Assembly: GCF_000829415.1 (NCBI RefSeq)
Contig: NZ_AP014637.1
Span: 806,001 to 870,000 of the forward strand
DNA from: Pseudomonas sp. StFLB209
GTDB lineage: Bacteria > Pseudomonadota > Gammaproteobacteria > Pseudomonadales > Pseudomonadaceae
Reading direction: 5' to 3'
DNA length: 64,000 bases
A model generated the notes under the pieces. That model was given only the letters and a program-made list of their open reading frames with translations. It had not been told where the DNA came from and ran no database searches. Both the position numbers and the translations under genes were made by a program. Shown piece by piece: positions 54,391 to 62,642 of the stretch (position 1 is the stretch's first letter; every line of letters begins with the position of its first letter).

Positions 54391-54670
54391 GTTGTCTGAA
54401 CTGCAGGTTTCGCCCTGCTGGGCGATCCGATTTTGTCTTGGCAGAACCGGGGAAAACCGCTTGCTCCTGGTTTGGGTCTGCCCTGCGGGCAGACGTCCCT
54501 CCGTCCGGCGCCGATTCGGGGGCCGGCGCGATGGGGGTCCTGCCCAGCGCACCTGAAACCAGCTTCCCTGCTGGTTTCTCCCCCAAATCGACGCCTACCC
54601 TCGGCCAGCACCCAAGTCGCGATTTGCGTCGTCTGTGCCATCTCGGCTCGAAGATCAAGATCAACGGCAA
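54391..54670 (+). repeat. Structured dispersed intergenic repeat, copy 2
   Basis: This about 280-bp stretch aligns with 7243-7527 over its whole length, same orientation. Hairpins: 54411-54424, 54426-54451, 54476-54494 (8-bp stem, loop TGC) and 54555-54578. At stem position four of the 54476-54494 hairpin the pair is T-A against C-G in copy 1. Two pairs in the 54555-54578 stem and one in the 54426-54451 stem also change together. It is followed directly by a (CAACGG)4 tract. Frames across it look spurious. Confidence 0.85.
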
Positions 54671-54687
54671 CGGCAACGGCAACGGCA
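54662..54687. repeat. Hexanucleotide tandem repeat (CAACGG)x4
   Basis: Four uninterrupted copies of CAACGG plus a partial one lie at the tail of repeat copy 2 and about 80 bp upstream of rsmC. Copy 1 ends in a single related unit (CATCAACGGCACC). It could expand or contract by slippage. Confidence 0.8.
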
Positions 54688-54765
54688 CTTGCAGCTTATG
54701 GCTTGAAGCTTGCGGCTAGCGCCTGCGGCGCTGTTAAACTGCGCCCTTTTTTCAGGAGTCAGGAC

Positions 54766-55764
54766 ATGGACCCGCGCAGTGAGGTGATTCTTCGCCAGGC
54801 CGAGTTGTTTCAGGGCAATCTGCTGCTGGCCGGGCTGCCGGCCGACGACTTGCTCGGCAAACTGCCGAATGCGCAGGGCTGGTGCTGGCATGCCGGTGAC
54901 ATGGCCGCGCTGGAGGGTCGCTTTGCCGGGCGCCTGCATTTCGGAGTCGAGCCGCCGGCAGCGGACTTCGATGCCGCCGTGGTGTTTCTGCCCAAGGCCC
55001 GGGACCTCAGCGACTACCTGCTCAACGCCCTGGCAGCACGCCTGAGCGGCAAGGATCTGTTCCTGATCGGCGAAAAACGCGGCGGGATCGAAGCGGCTGC
55101 CAAACAACTGCACCCACTGGGCAAACCGCGCAAGCTCGACAGTGCACGTCATTGCCAGCTCTGGCAGGTGACCGTTGAACATGCACCACAAGCCAAACCG
55201 CTGAACAGCCTGGCGAAGACCTTTGAAGTCGCTCTGGAGGACGGCGTGCTGAACGTTGTCAGCCTGCCGGGCGTATTCAGCCATGGCCGACTCGACCGCG
55301 GCAGCGCACTGCTGCTCAAGCATCTGGCTAACCTGCCAGAGGGCTCGTTGCTGGACTTCGGCTGTGGCGCAGGCGTGCTCGGCGCTGCGGTCAAACGTCG
55401 CAACCCGGCCCTTGAAGTGGTCATGCTGGATGTCGACGCGTTTGCCACTGCCAGCTCCGCGCTGACCCTTGCCGCCAATGGCCTGCAGGCACAAATCATC
55501 ACTGGCGACGGTATCGATGCCGCCCCGGACGGGCTCGATACTATCCTCAGTAACCCGCCGTTCCATACCGGCGTGCATACCGACTATAAAGCCTCGGAAA
55601 ACTTGCTGAAAAAAGCCCGGTTACATCTGCGAAAAGGCGGTGAACTTCGGTTGGTCGCCAATAGTTTCCTGCGCTACCAACCTCTGATCGAGGAGCATGT
55701 CGGCGCCTGTGAAACCCTGGCCGAGGGCGATGGTTTTCGGATTTATCGCGCCAGACGCAACTGA
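54766..55764 (+). CDS. rsmC: 16S rRNA m2G1207 methyltransferase RsmC
   Basis: A 332-aa class I SAM methyltransferase. The SAM loop [15 protein letters not shown] lies at about residue 200 and the N2-guanine signature [13 protein letters not shown] at about 262, preceded by an N-terminal RsmC-type domain. It methylates G1207 of 16S rRNA. The ATG at 54766 follows AGGAG; longer frames read through the repeat and are rejected. A Mn2+ riboswitch follows downstream. Confidence 0.87.
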   Translation: MDPRSEVILRQAELFQGNLLLAGLPADDLLGKLPNAQGWCWHAGDMAALEGRFAGRLHFGVEPPAADFDAAVVFLPKARDLSDYLLNALAARLSGKDLFLIGEKRGGIEAAAKQLHPLGKPRKLDSARHCQLWQVTVEHAPQAKPLNSLAKTFEVALEDGVLNVVSLPGVFSHGRLDRGSALLLKHLANLPEGSLLDFGCGAGVLGAAVKRRNPALEVVMLDVDAFATASSALTLAANGLQAQIITGDGIDAAPDGLDTILSNPPFHTGVHTDYKASENLLKKARLHLRKGGELRLVANSFLRYQPLIEEHVGACETLAEGDGFRIYRARRN

Positions 55765-55784
55765 AAATAAGCGCTTGCCCAAAC

Positions 55785-55985
55785 CGTGCGAGCTAGGCAG
55801 AATCCGCTCCGTCCTAGGGGAGTAGTCTCCCGCGAGCCACCGGCTCGTCCGGCATGCATCAACATACTTGGCCCGCAGGCCATGGTGCGTGCGACCCGCA
55901 ATCCGCGTCAGACGGAGCAGGGTTTGACAAGACCTATGACACGCACAACCTTACCCAGGGCGGGGAGGCTGTACGTGTCATTAGC
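55785..55985 (+). ncRNA. yybP-ykoY (Mn2+) riboswitch
   Basis: The leader of the UPF0016 gene carries GGGGAGTAG at 55817-55825, the conserved yybP-ykoY landmark, and a second conserved block near 55929 (CAAGACC). A closing region is formed by TGACACG (55937-55943) and CGTGTCA (55974-55980) around GGCGGGGAGG. This class senses Mn2+ and activates exporter expression. The gene follows 27 bp beyond. Boundaries are approximate. Confidence 0.82.
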
Positions 55986-56011
55986 CGTGTCGACCCGCCC
56001 TTGGAAACCTG

Positions 56012-56596
56012 ATGCTGGAATCTCTTCTTATCCCCACCGCCATCGTGGCTCTCGCCGAAATAGGCGACAAAACGCAACTGTTGGCGCTGATCCTTGCCGC
56101 ACGATTTCGCAAACCCTGGCCGATCATTGCCGGTATCGTCGCTGCGACCCTTGCCAACCATGCCGCAGCAGGTGCCGTAGGCGCCTGGGTCGGGCAGTTT
56201 TTCTCGGATGTCGTACTGCACTGGATCCTGGCTGCCAGCTTTGCCGCCACGGCGCTGTGGACCCTGGTACCAGACAAACTGGACGATGACGAAACCAGTA
56301 CCGCGCGCAAGTTCGGCCCGTTCATGACCACCCTGATTGCCTTCTTCATCGCCGAAATCGGCGACAAGACCCAAATCGCCACGGTGATGCTCGCGGCCCA
56401 GTACAGCTACCTGTGGCTGGTGATTCTGGGCACCACCCTCGGCATGTTGATCGCCAACGTGCCGGTGGTGCTGGCCGGTAATTTCGCCGCCGAGAAACTG
56501 CCCCTGACCCTGATTCGTCGCCTGGCAGCCAGCGCCTTTCTGGTCATGGCGCTGGTTGCGGTGTACAAGGCGATGCAGATCAGCGGCTGGCTGTAG
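56012..56596 (+). CDS. UPF0016/TMEM165-family manganese exporter (MneA-like)
   Basis: A 194-aa inner-membrane protein with six helices in two inverted halves, each holding the EIGDKTQ motif (AEIGDKTQLLALI, about residue 15, and AEIGDKTQIATVM, about 116). Those motifs bind the transported cation. The upstream riboswitch and the family role of Vibrio MneA support Mn2+ export. A short gap of 3 bp separates it from the convergent M48 gene. Confidence 0.87.
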   Translation: MLESLLIPTAIVALAEIGDKTQLLALILAARFRKPWPIIAGIVAATLANHAAAGAVGAWVGQFFSDVVLHWILAASFAATALWTLVPDKLDDDETSTARKFGPFMTTLIAFFIAEIGDKTQIATVMLAAQYSYLWLVILGTTLGMLIANVPVVLAGNFAAEKLPLTLIRRLAASAFLVMALVAVYKAMQISGWL

Positions 56597-56599
56597 TAC

Positions 56600-57418
56600 T
56601 CAGGACTTCTTCGCTTGCTCATAAAGCGGCATGACCTTGGGAATTGCCGCCTGCAGCGAGGCAATGCGGTTCTGCGAGGCCGGGTGGGTACTCATGAATT
56701 CCGGCGTCGAACCGCCGGCCTTCTGGGTCATTTTCTGCCACAGCGTGATCGCCGCGTTGGGGTTGTAACCGGCGCGGGCCGACAATTCCAGGCCCAACAG
56801 GTCGGCTTCATTTTCGTTGCTGCGGCTGTTGGGCAGGGTCAGGCTGTAATTGACCACGGTATCGGCCAGCGCCAGGCTGTCCTGGCCCAACCCCAGCAAC
56901 GCGCCAGCGCCCTGTTTGGCCATCGCCACACCATAGGCCTTGGACATCGCCTCGCGGCCATGTTCACGCAGGGCATGGGCGATTTCATGGCCCATAACGG
57001 CTGCGATCTCATCGTCAGTGAGGTTAAGGTTCTCGATCAGCCCGGTATAGAAAATGATCTTGCCGCCCGGTCCGCAGTTGGCATTGAGTTCGTCGCTTTT
57101 GATCAGATTCACTTCCCACTGCCACTGCGCCGAATCGGCACGCAACTTCGGCGCCTGGGCGATCAGCCGGTCAGCGATGGCATGCACGCGCTTGGCATTG
57201 CTGCTGGTGGTATCCAGCACGCCCTTGCTTGAGGCCTCACCGACCGTCTGCTGATAAGACTGGGCATACATGTTGTTGACCTCTTCGGTCGACAGCATGC
57301 TGAACATGTACTGCTTGCGCTCTACCCCTACCGAGTCACCGGTGGTGGTGTTAACTGCCTGGCAGCCGCCCAGCAGTACGGCAGCGCCAACGGCGCAAAT
57401 GGCAAAAGACTGACGCAT
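56600..57418 (-). CDS. M48-family metalloprotease lipoprotein
   Basis: A 272-aa exported protein: signal peptide with lipobox LLGGC at residues about 15-19, zinc motif HEIAHALREHG, and a downstream Glu in NENEADLLGLELSARAG. Relatives of E. coli LoiP and BepA act in outer-membrane quality control. The ATG at 57418 is preferred to the GTG one codon upstream, since GGAGAG is placed correctly. Confidence 0.88.
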   Translation of the reverse strand: MRQSFAICAVGAAVLLGGCQAVNTTTGDSVGVERKQYMFSMLSTEEVNNMYAQSYQQTVGEASSKGVLDTTSSNAKRVHAIADRLIAQAPKLRADSAQWQWEVNLIKSDELNANCGPGGKIIFYTGLIENLNLTDDEIAAVMGHEIAHALREHGREAMSKAYGVAMAKQGAGALLGLGQDSLALADTVVNYSLTLPNSRSNENEADLLGLELSARAGYNPNAAITLWQKMTQKAGGSTPEFMSTHPASQNRIASLQAAIPKVMPLYEQAKKS

Positions 57419-57616
57419 CACGTAACTCTCCTTACAGGCTTGGCGGTCATCCTAGGCCGTACAGAGCTTGTGCGCCAGCGCTCCGCCAATCGCCCCTTGG
57501 TCCGCAAAAAACGCCCGATAGTTCCCTGGCCTGTAACAGACTTGCTGGATCATGCTGCCAGGGTTCGTCGTCGGCCAGGCTTCATGATTTTCCGGCAGCG
57601 GGCGATAGTACTAAGA

Positions 57617-57675
57617 GGGTGTTTACAAAATAGGCGAACGCCGTATTGCCGAGTGCAGCCATTTTGTGGACACCC
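57617..57675. repeat. 59-bp inverted-repeat element (MITE-like or structured leader)
   Basis: GGGTGTTTACAAAAT (57617-57631) pairs with ATTTTGTGGACACCC (57661-57675); the only two differences form G-T pairs in RNA. The centre has a GGCGAACGCC hairpin. It lies 34 bp upstream of the chemoreceptor-like fragment gene. The ends resemble terminal inverted repeats of small insertion-derived elements, but a structured 5' leader is equally possible. Confidence 0.55.
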
Positions 57676-57709
57676 GCTAAAGAACGGGGCTGTTCGGTCT
57701 GGAGTTGCC

Positions 57710-58162
57710 ATGAAGCGCAAGTCGATCCGGTTTTCCATCGCGTCACTGACAGGCACACTGACGCTAGGCATAGCGGCGTTGCCCGGTAGCAGCCTGGTCG
57801 GGCTGCTGCCCGGTGTGGCAGGGTTGCTGCTGATCTGGCTGGCCGCCAGCAGGGTCGCGCGCCGCCCACAGCAACAAGCCGACCGCCATGAGGGCATCGC
57901 TGATGCCATGAACCTGATACAGCGCCTGCCACACACAGACGTCAATGCTGACGCCCTTCGCCCCCGGATGCGCAACCTTGCCGACCAGGCCAACCTGCTG
58001 GCCCTCAACAGCGCCATCCACGCCGCAACGCGGCAGGTACAAGGCCGGGATGTTACCCAAACGCCCGGCCGCACGCGCCCGGTGGTGCCGCGTCAGGACG
58101 ACACCGACCCGATCCGCCTGGCAGAGCAGCAACGGCGGTTGATCAATCAGTTCAAGGTCTGA
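57710..58162 (+). CDS. Membrane protein with chemoreceptor-tip fragment
   Basis: A 150-aa protein. An N-terminal Arg/Lys-rich start and two hydrophobic helices (about 9-26 and 28-45) are followed by a cytoplasmic tail with RNLADQANLLALNSAIHAA. This is close to the hairpin tip of methyl-accepting chemotaxis proteins (LAEQTNLLALNAAIEAA). The rest of the signalling helices is missing, and no sensing domain or adaptation helix is present. The start ATG at 57710 follows GGAG. It could be a degenerate MCP or a small protein that interferes with receptor-kinase arrays. Confidence 0.55.
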   Translation: MKRKSIRFSIASLTGTLTLGIAALPGSSLVGLLPGVAGLLLIWLAASRVARRPQQQADRHEGIADAMNLIQRLPHTDVNADALRPRMRNLADQANLLALNSAIHAATRQVQGRDVTQTPGRTRPVVPRQDDTDPIRLAEQQRRLINQFKV

Positions 58163-58165
58163 AAG

Positions 58166-58789
58166 CTAGAGAGGCGTGAGGCACTGCGGCCCATTCAGAG
58201 CCGGATCATTGATCAGGTTGGCCAGCGGCCGCTCGCGCAGTTGCGTCTGCCGCGCAGCCAGCAAGCCTTGCAAGACGTGCTCCGGGGTCTTCGGGTCTAG
58301 CCAGGCGCGCTGGCCGTCTTCGTCGAGTATCAGCGGCCGGCGCTGATCCATGGCCGGCTGAGTGACCACCGCAACGCTCAGCCACTCCTGCTCCTGCACC
58401 GGGTAGCGTTCCCAGATGGCCGCGAAAAACAGCGAAGAGCCTTCGGCGGGCGTCAGCCAGAAGGGCTGCTTGCGGGCATTGCCGCGCCATTCATAGAAGC
58501 CGTTGGCCGGCAGCAGGCAGCGCCGCTGAGAAAACGCCTCACGAAACATCGGCTGCTCGGCCACGGTTTCGGCGCGGGCATGGGCCGGGGTGCGGCTCAA
58601 ATCGGTCAGCCAGGCCGGCGTCAGCCCCCAGCGCGCGCGCGCCAGGGTAGGAGCGCCCTGTTCATCGGCACGCAGCATCAAGACCCATTGCGTCGGGGAG
58701 ATGTTCCACTGTGGCTGCTGATCGGATGGAAACCCCGGTATGGCGGCAAAGTCACGATTCCAGCGAAACAGGGCATAGCGTCCACACAT
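58166..58789 (-). CDS. SRAP-domain protein (YedK/HMCES family) with altered active site
   Basis: A 207-aa SRAP protein: Cys2 in MCGRYALFRW, the NISP segment, ANGFYEW, FFAAIWE, and a C-terminal LINDPALNGPQCL. YedK/HMCES form a covalent bond with abasic sites in ssDNA through Cys2 and use Asn75, Glu105 and His160 (YedK numbering). Here Cys2 and the Glu of GFYEW are kept. The Asn position reads HARAETVA (His) and the His position reads AMDQRRPLIL (Asp). Activity may differ. It is convergent with the chemoreceptor-like gene and upstream of nothing co-directional. Confidence 0.8.
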   Translation of the reverse strand: MCGRYALFRWNRDFAAIPGFPSDQQPQWNISPTQWVLMLRADEQGAPTLARARWGLTPAWLTDLSRTPAHARAETVAEQPMFREAFSQRRCLLPANGFYEWRGNARKQPFWLTPAEGSSLFFAAIWERYPVQEQEWLSVAVVTQPAMDQRRPLILDEDGQRAWLDPKTPEHVLQGLLAARQTQLRERPLANLINDPALNGPQCLTPL

Positions 58790-58792
58790 AGT

Positions 58793-59056
58793 TCAGCACA
58801 CCAGTACATCAGGAAAACTGTCGGGCTCGTCAGCGTCGACAGGCAAGGCGGCATTGTACGCATTGATCAGCTGCAGTGCCTGTTGCACCTGTTCATCGCA
58901 GACCACAATGCCCAGCAGGCCGCTGACCGGCAGATGCCCTGCCCCACCGAGCAGGTCACGGCCGGTCATATGCGCCTCGATGCCCTCGCTGGCCAGCATC
59001 GCCAATAGCAGCTCCCCTTCCAGCAAATGCTCAGGTTCGTAGATTCGCTGCATCAT
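58793..59056 (-). CDS. DUF2007 family protein
   Basis: An 87-aa protein with the DUF2007 pattern ([54 protein letters not shown]). The family resembles PII-like or ACT-like signalling folds and has no known activity. The start overlaps the upstream CPXCG gene stop by 4 bp (ATGA), and the pair is a common gammaproteobacterial arrangement. Confidence 0.82.
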   Translation of the reverse strand: MMQRIYEPEHLLEGELLLAMLASEGIEAHMTGRDLLGGAGHLPVSGLLGIVVCDEQVQQALQLINAYNAALPVDADEPDSFPDVLVC

Positions 59057-59235
59057 TCATTCTCGCTGCGCACATCCAGACTCCAGTGCTCACCATCAGT
59101 GCGCAGGTCGAAAACAATCGGCCGACAGCACACCTGGCAATCTTCTATGTACTGCTGATCACCACCAGAAAGATCCAGCAGCGTCTCGACCGGCTCGCCA
59201 CAATAGGGGCAGTCATAACTCTGTAATTCCTGCAT
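59053..59235 (-). CDS. CPXCG motif cysteine-rich protein
   Basis: A 60-aa protein with two CxxC pairs (DCPYCGEP and DCQVCCRP), a probable zinc ribbon. The CPXCG family has no known function. It is translationally coupled to the DUF2007 gene by a 4-bp overlap, suggesting a working pair. Confidence 0.87.
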   Translation of the reverse strand: MQELQSYDCPYCGEPVETLLDLSGGDQQYIEDCQVCCRPIVFDLRTDGEHWSLDVRSENE

Positions 59236-59373
59236 CAGGTCTGCTCCGTAAGATTTGCGTATAATCAGCGTCCGTTCGAAGGCTGATCCTTTTTTGAATC
59301 CGGATTTTGCTATCTGTTTATTTCAGACCAGCCTTTTCATACCTGTATCCGTTCCCACCCCCTACAAGAGAGC

Positions 59374-60543
59374 ATGATGGGCGAATTTGATGCCATCCGA
59401 CCTTATGACGACGCCGAGGTGCCTGCTGTACTGGCGCGTCTGCTTAGCGACAAGGCCTTCCTCGCGACCCTGACCAAGTTCCGCTTTCCGCGCCTGGCCA
59501 ACACCTTCGGCTGGTTCCTGCAACCGGCCCTGGCCCGCAAACTGCGCAAGGAGTTCGCCGGCATCAATTCGGTGGCGACCCTGCAGGACAAGATCGAGGT
59601 GTACGTCGATCACACCATCGAGCGCGCCACCGACGGCGTGACCTACGCCGGCGTTGAACAGCTCAAGTCCGGCAGTGCCTATCTGTTTTTGGCCAACCAC
59701 CGCGACATCGTGATGGACCCGGCCTTCGTCAACTATGCGGTGTATCACGCCGGCCTGCCCACGCCGCGCATCGCCATTGGCGACAACCTGCTGCAAAAGC
59801 CGTTCGTCAGCGACCTGATGCGCCTGAACAAAAGCTTCATCGTGCACCGCTCGATCAGCGGCCGCCGCGAAAAGATGGCTGCCTACCAGTTGCTGTCGGC
59901 CTATATCAACCATTCGATCACTCACGATACCCAGTCAATCTGGATCGCGCAGGCCGAAGGGCGGGCCAAGGACGGCGACGACCGTACCGAGTCGGCAATC
60001 CTCAAGATGTTCCACATGAGCCGCAAGGACGAGCCGTTCGGTGAGGTGATTCGCTCCTTGAATCTTAGCCCGGTATCGATCAGTTACGAGTACGACCCGT
60101 GCGACCAGGCCAAGGCCCGTGAGCTGTACATCCGTGCCACCACTGGCAGCTACGCCAAGACCCCGGGCGAAGACGACATCAGCATTGCCCTGGGCATTAC
60201 CGGCTACAAAGGCCGGGTGCATGTGAACTTCGCGCCGCCGATCAGCGACCAGTTCGAAGACACCAAACAACTGGCCGCAGAAATCGACCGGCAGATTCTT
60301 ACCGGTTACCGGCTGTTCCCGGTGCATTACCTGGCTTGGGCGCAGTGGAGCGAGCGCGACGCAAGCCTCAGCGTGCCGCAGGCTCATGAGCTGTTTGGCG
60401 CCGAAGAACTGGCCAAGGCCAAAGCTGAGTGGGAAACGCGCCTGGCAGGCTGCCCTGCCGAGCATCGCCCGTATCTGATCCAGCAATATGCGACTCCGGT
60501 GCGCAATCAGTACCGGATCAAGGCCGGTCTGGCCCTGCCTTGA
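59374..60543 (+). CDS. 1-acylglycerol-3-phosphate acyltransferase-like protein
   Basis: A 389-aa acyltransferase. The catalytic box NHRDIVMDPAF (HX4D form) lies at about residue 108, with IAIGDNLLQKPFV, SFIVHRSISGRREK and the later WIAQAEGRAKDG as the other motifs. There is no obvious membrane helix, unlike PlsC. It belongs to a larger soluble-looking branch common in Pseudomonas. The start is the ATG at 59374 (or 59377) behind AGAGAG. Confidence 0.8.
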   Translation: MMGEFDAIRPYDDAEVPAVLARLLSDKAFLATLTKFRFPRLANTFGWFLQPALARKLRKEFAGINSVATLQDKIEVYVDHTIERATDGVTYAGVEQLKSGSAYLFLANHRDIVMDPAFVNYAVYHAGLPTPRIAIGDNLLQKPFVSDLMRLNKSFIVHRSISGRREKMAAYQLLSAYINHSITHDTQSIWIAQAEGRAKDGDDRTESAILKMFHMSRKDEPFGEVIRSLNLSPVSISYEYDPCDQAKARELYIRATTGSYAKTPGEDDISIALGITGYKGRVHVNFAPPISDQFEDTKQLAAEIDRQILTGYRLFPVHYLAWAQWSERDASLSVPQAHELFGAEELAKAKAEWETRLAGCPAEHRPYLIQQYATPVRNQYRIKAGLALP

Positions 60544-60691
60544 GGCTCAATGGCAGCCGCCCGGAGGCTGCCATTTTCTGCTCCGCTGTCACCGGCTTGT
60601 CATCCAGCCACGCCATTGTATGGCCCTTCAAAACGGAGCCTGGCACTTGCCAGGCATTTTGCAGGGAACGCCCGTACATTCTGGAGTCGAC

Positions 60692-60913
60692 ATGCTGCAC
60701 GCCAACAATCAGGACCGTCTCTACCTCATCGCCCAAAGCGATGAGCAGCAGGAGCTTATCGACGGCCTGGCCTTCAATGTCCACGACCGCCGCTGGCTGG
60801 TCTATTGCGCTCTGGGCGGTCATCAACATCACGACCTGCCTGAGCAAGACCCGGACACCGGCCTGAGCTTTCTGGATTTTTCCGTGGCCACCGCAGCGGC
60901 GGTGAATCACTGA
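60692..60913 (+). CDS. Small hypothetical protein
   Basis: A 73-aa protein starting MLHANNQDRLYLIAQSDEQQ, with WLVYCALGGHQHHDLPEQDP; His and Asp are enriched near the C-terminus. No membrane segment or known family is recognised. The start is the ATG at 60692, about 150 bp after the acyltransferase gene; a strong terminator follows, which supports a real gene. Confidence 0.55.
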   Translation: MLHANNQDRLYLIAQSDEQQELIDGLAFNVHDRRWLVYCALGGHQHHDLPEQDPDTGLSFLDFSVATAAAVNH

Positions 60914-60931
60914 TCAACGCAGCCAAAACGA

Positions 60932-60965
60932 AAAAGCCCGGCCTCTGATCGAGAGCCGGGCTTTT
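60932..60965. terminator. Bidirectional terminator
   Basis: AAAAGCCCGGC and GCCGGGCTTTT form an 11-bp stem with A- and T-runs at the ends, between the convergent small gene and yajG. Confidence 0.92.
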
Positions 60966-60982
60966 TTACATCTGCAGCACGG

Positions 60983-61564
60983 TTACTGAGACAGCGTGCT
61001 ACCGATGGTCGGGTCCTGGAACACCCGGGTCAGGGCATCGCTCAACACATCGCCAACCAGCTTGGTGTTGGTTTCCTGGTTCGGCGCCATGCCAAAACGC
61101 TGGTCCAGCGACGCTGCATAACGGCCGTTGTAGCTGCGGCCGTTGTTGCGCACGTCAGCGCGGAACGTCGAGCTGATGGTCGCCTCGGTTACATACATGC
61201 CTTCTTTGGGCGACTGGTAACGCAGGTCGGCCAGGGTCACGGTCAGTTGCGGGGCGTTACCGCCCTGGGTCGGAGTGAAGCCCAGCAGGCGGACGGCGGC
61301 TTCGGCCTGGGCCTGCAGTTTAGGCAGCAGGTCGGCGCCATTGACGGTGATCGAACTGGTTTCAGGGTACATGCCGCCGCGCGTGCCCAGAGTCTGGCTC
61401 TGACGACCATCCACCACCCGTACCACGACCGGCTGGCCATGCCCCACCGGCGCCAGTTGCGCGGTGATACGCGGCTGCGGGCTCAGTTGTTGCGGGCTGT
61501 GGGCACAACCGACCAGAGTCAAACTGCTTACAGCAAGCAGACCAAACAAAACGCGACGCAGCAT
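60983..61564 (-). CDS. yajG: YajG-family lipoprotein
   Basis: A 193-aa outer-membrane lipoprotein: signal peptide MLRRVLFGLLAVSSLTLVGC with the Cys at residue 20, then VVVRVVDGRQSQTLGTRGG and LSDALTRVFQDP, typical of YajG. The function is unknown. The ATG at 61564 opens the signal peptide, so the longer frame is rejected. Confidence 0.85.
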   Translation of the reverse strand: MLRRVLFGLLAVSSLTLVGCAHSPQQLSPQPRITAQLAPVGHGQPVVVRVVDGRQSQTLGTRGGMYPETSSITVNGADLLPKLQAQAEAAVRLLGFTPTQGGNAPQLTVTLADLRYQSPKEGMYVTEATISSTFRADVRNNGRSYNGRYAASLDQRFGMAPNQETNTKLVGDVLSDALTRVFQDPTIGSTLSQ

Positions 61565-61743
61565 GTTTATTTCTCCATGGGGGCCAGCAATCGATGCCGG
61601 GAGTATAGCGGCGCACCGCAACTGCCTGATAGCTGAAAATCCGACCACCGGTTCGCGCTGATGGTTCCGGTCTGGCCGGGCTGTAATCAGGGTGTCACGT
61701 CAAGCCGCCAAGCTAGCCTCAATCAACAAACGAGAGCACCGTC

Positions 61744-61977
61744 ATGGGCTTTTTCCAGTCTCTGTTCAGCGTCCGCCCTGCCCTTCGCCACTATGCCCGC
61801 ATCGACCAGCAGGGTATCTGCCGTGCACTGAAGCACTGCAGCCAGGCTCCAGCAGGCAATGAATGGGTCGAAGTGACTGAACAACGCATGGCGTGGCTCG
61901 GCCAGCCACTGCCCGCCAGCGCCCGGATTGCACCGCGTGCAGACCGTTTGGTAGCACGTGAGCTGCTGGCTGCCTGA
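61744..61977 (+). CDS. Small hypothetical protein
   Basis: A 77-aa basic protein starting MGFFQSLFSVRPALRHYARI, with GNEWVEVTEQRMAWLGQPLP in the middle. No membrane helix, signal or family is recognised. The ATG at 61744 follows GAGAGC. Codon use is like the neighbours, so it is probably real. Divergent from yajG. Confidence 0.55.
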   Translation: MGFFQSLFSVRPALRHYARIDQQGICRALKHCSQAPAGNEWVEVTEQRMAWLGQPLPASARIAPRADRLVARELLAA

Positions 61978-62641
61978 ATTAATCGCGATAAAAGTCAAAC
62001 AGGCCGATCAATTCCCGATGTTTCATCGCTATAATCTCCCCCCGATTATAAGGACGTCTCCTGATCGGGCCTCGCTGCATCGCTAATCCACGAAATTAGC
62101 TCCCCCGCAACGCCCACAGAGAGCCGCCCACGCAGTCCGCTTGCATCGCGATAATTCGATGGCTGGTAGGCAATGGCTCGAATCCGATCGAACCTTTCCC
62201 GCCGCCGCCGTCTCATCTGTGATAGCCGGGCATGCCAGAGCTGCCCTCGCAGCCCTTTTTGAGGTTTGGTTCGCGTGTCCAAAAGAGCGCGAAATAACGG
62301 GTTTCACAACTTCCAAGAGTGTGGCGAGCACATGAACAGGTTTGAAGATGTACCTTTAATGTTTCCGTCGGCCTCACCCGGCAGGGTCGAACGTCGCTGC
62401 GCAGCGTCCTGACGATGGTCGAATGGCCCGGCATGCTGGAAAATGCGTTCATAGTCATTATGAACCCTTGAACAGTCTGACCGGGGCCTGCGCGAGAGAT
62501 GCAAAACATTGCGAAGAATCGGACCCTCGATCCCGGCCAGGACGTGCGTAGCATGAATGCGGTTCATGCCCTCAATACCTGGCATCCAGCCTCGGGATCG
62601 CAGGCCGTCAATTGGGTGCAGCAGATTTTGGAGACGCGTTA
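61978..62641. other. 664-bp region upstream of mqo
   Basis: No ordinary gene is supported. A perfect TATAAT at 62030-62035 (with only a poor -35 upstream) could start a transcript. A perfect 12-base palindrome CGCTGCGCAGCG lies near 62394. The last 140 bp hold a small ORF that abuts mqo. The long unfilled stretch is unusual for this dense window. Confidence 0.5.
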
Positions 62642-62642
62642 A
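62499..62642 (+). CDS. Possible 47-codon leader ORF coupled to mqo
   Basis: An ORF starts [17 protein letters not shown] behind GAGAG and ends with a TAA that overlaps the mqo ATG (TAATGG). The mqo ribosome-binding site (GGAG) lies inside its last codons, so translation of one would affect the other. No family similarity is recognised; it may be a leader peptide or chance. Confidence 0.3.
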   Translation: MQNIAKNRTLDPGQDVRSMNAVHALNTWHPASGSQAVNWVQQILETR

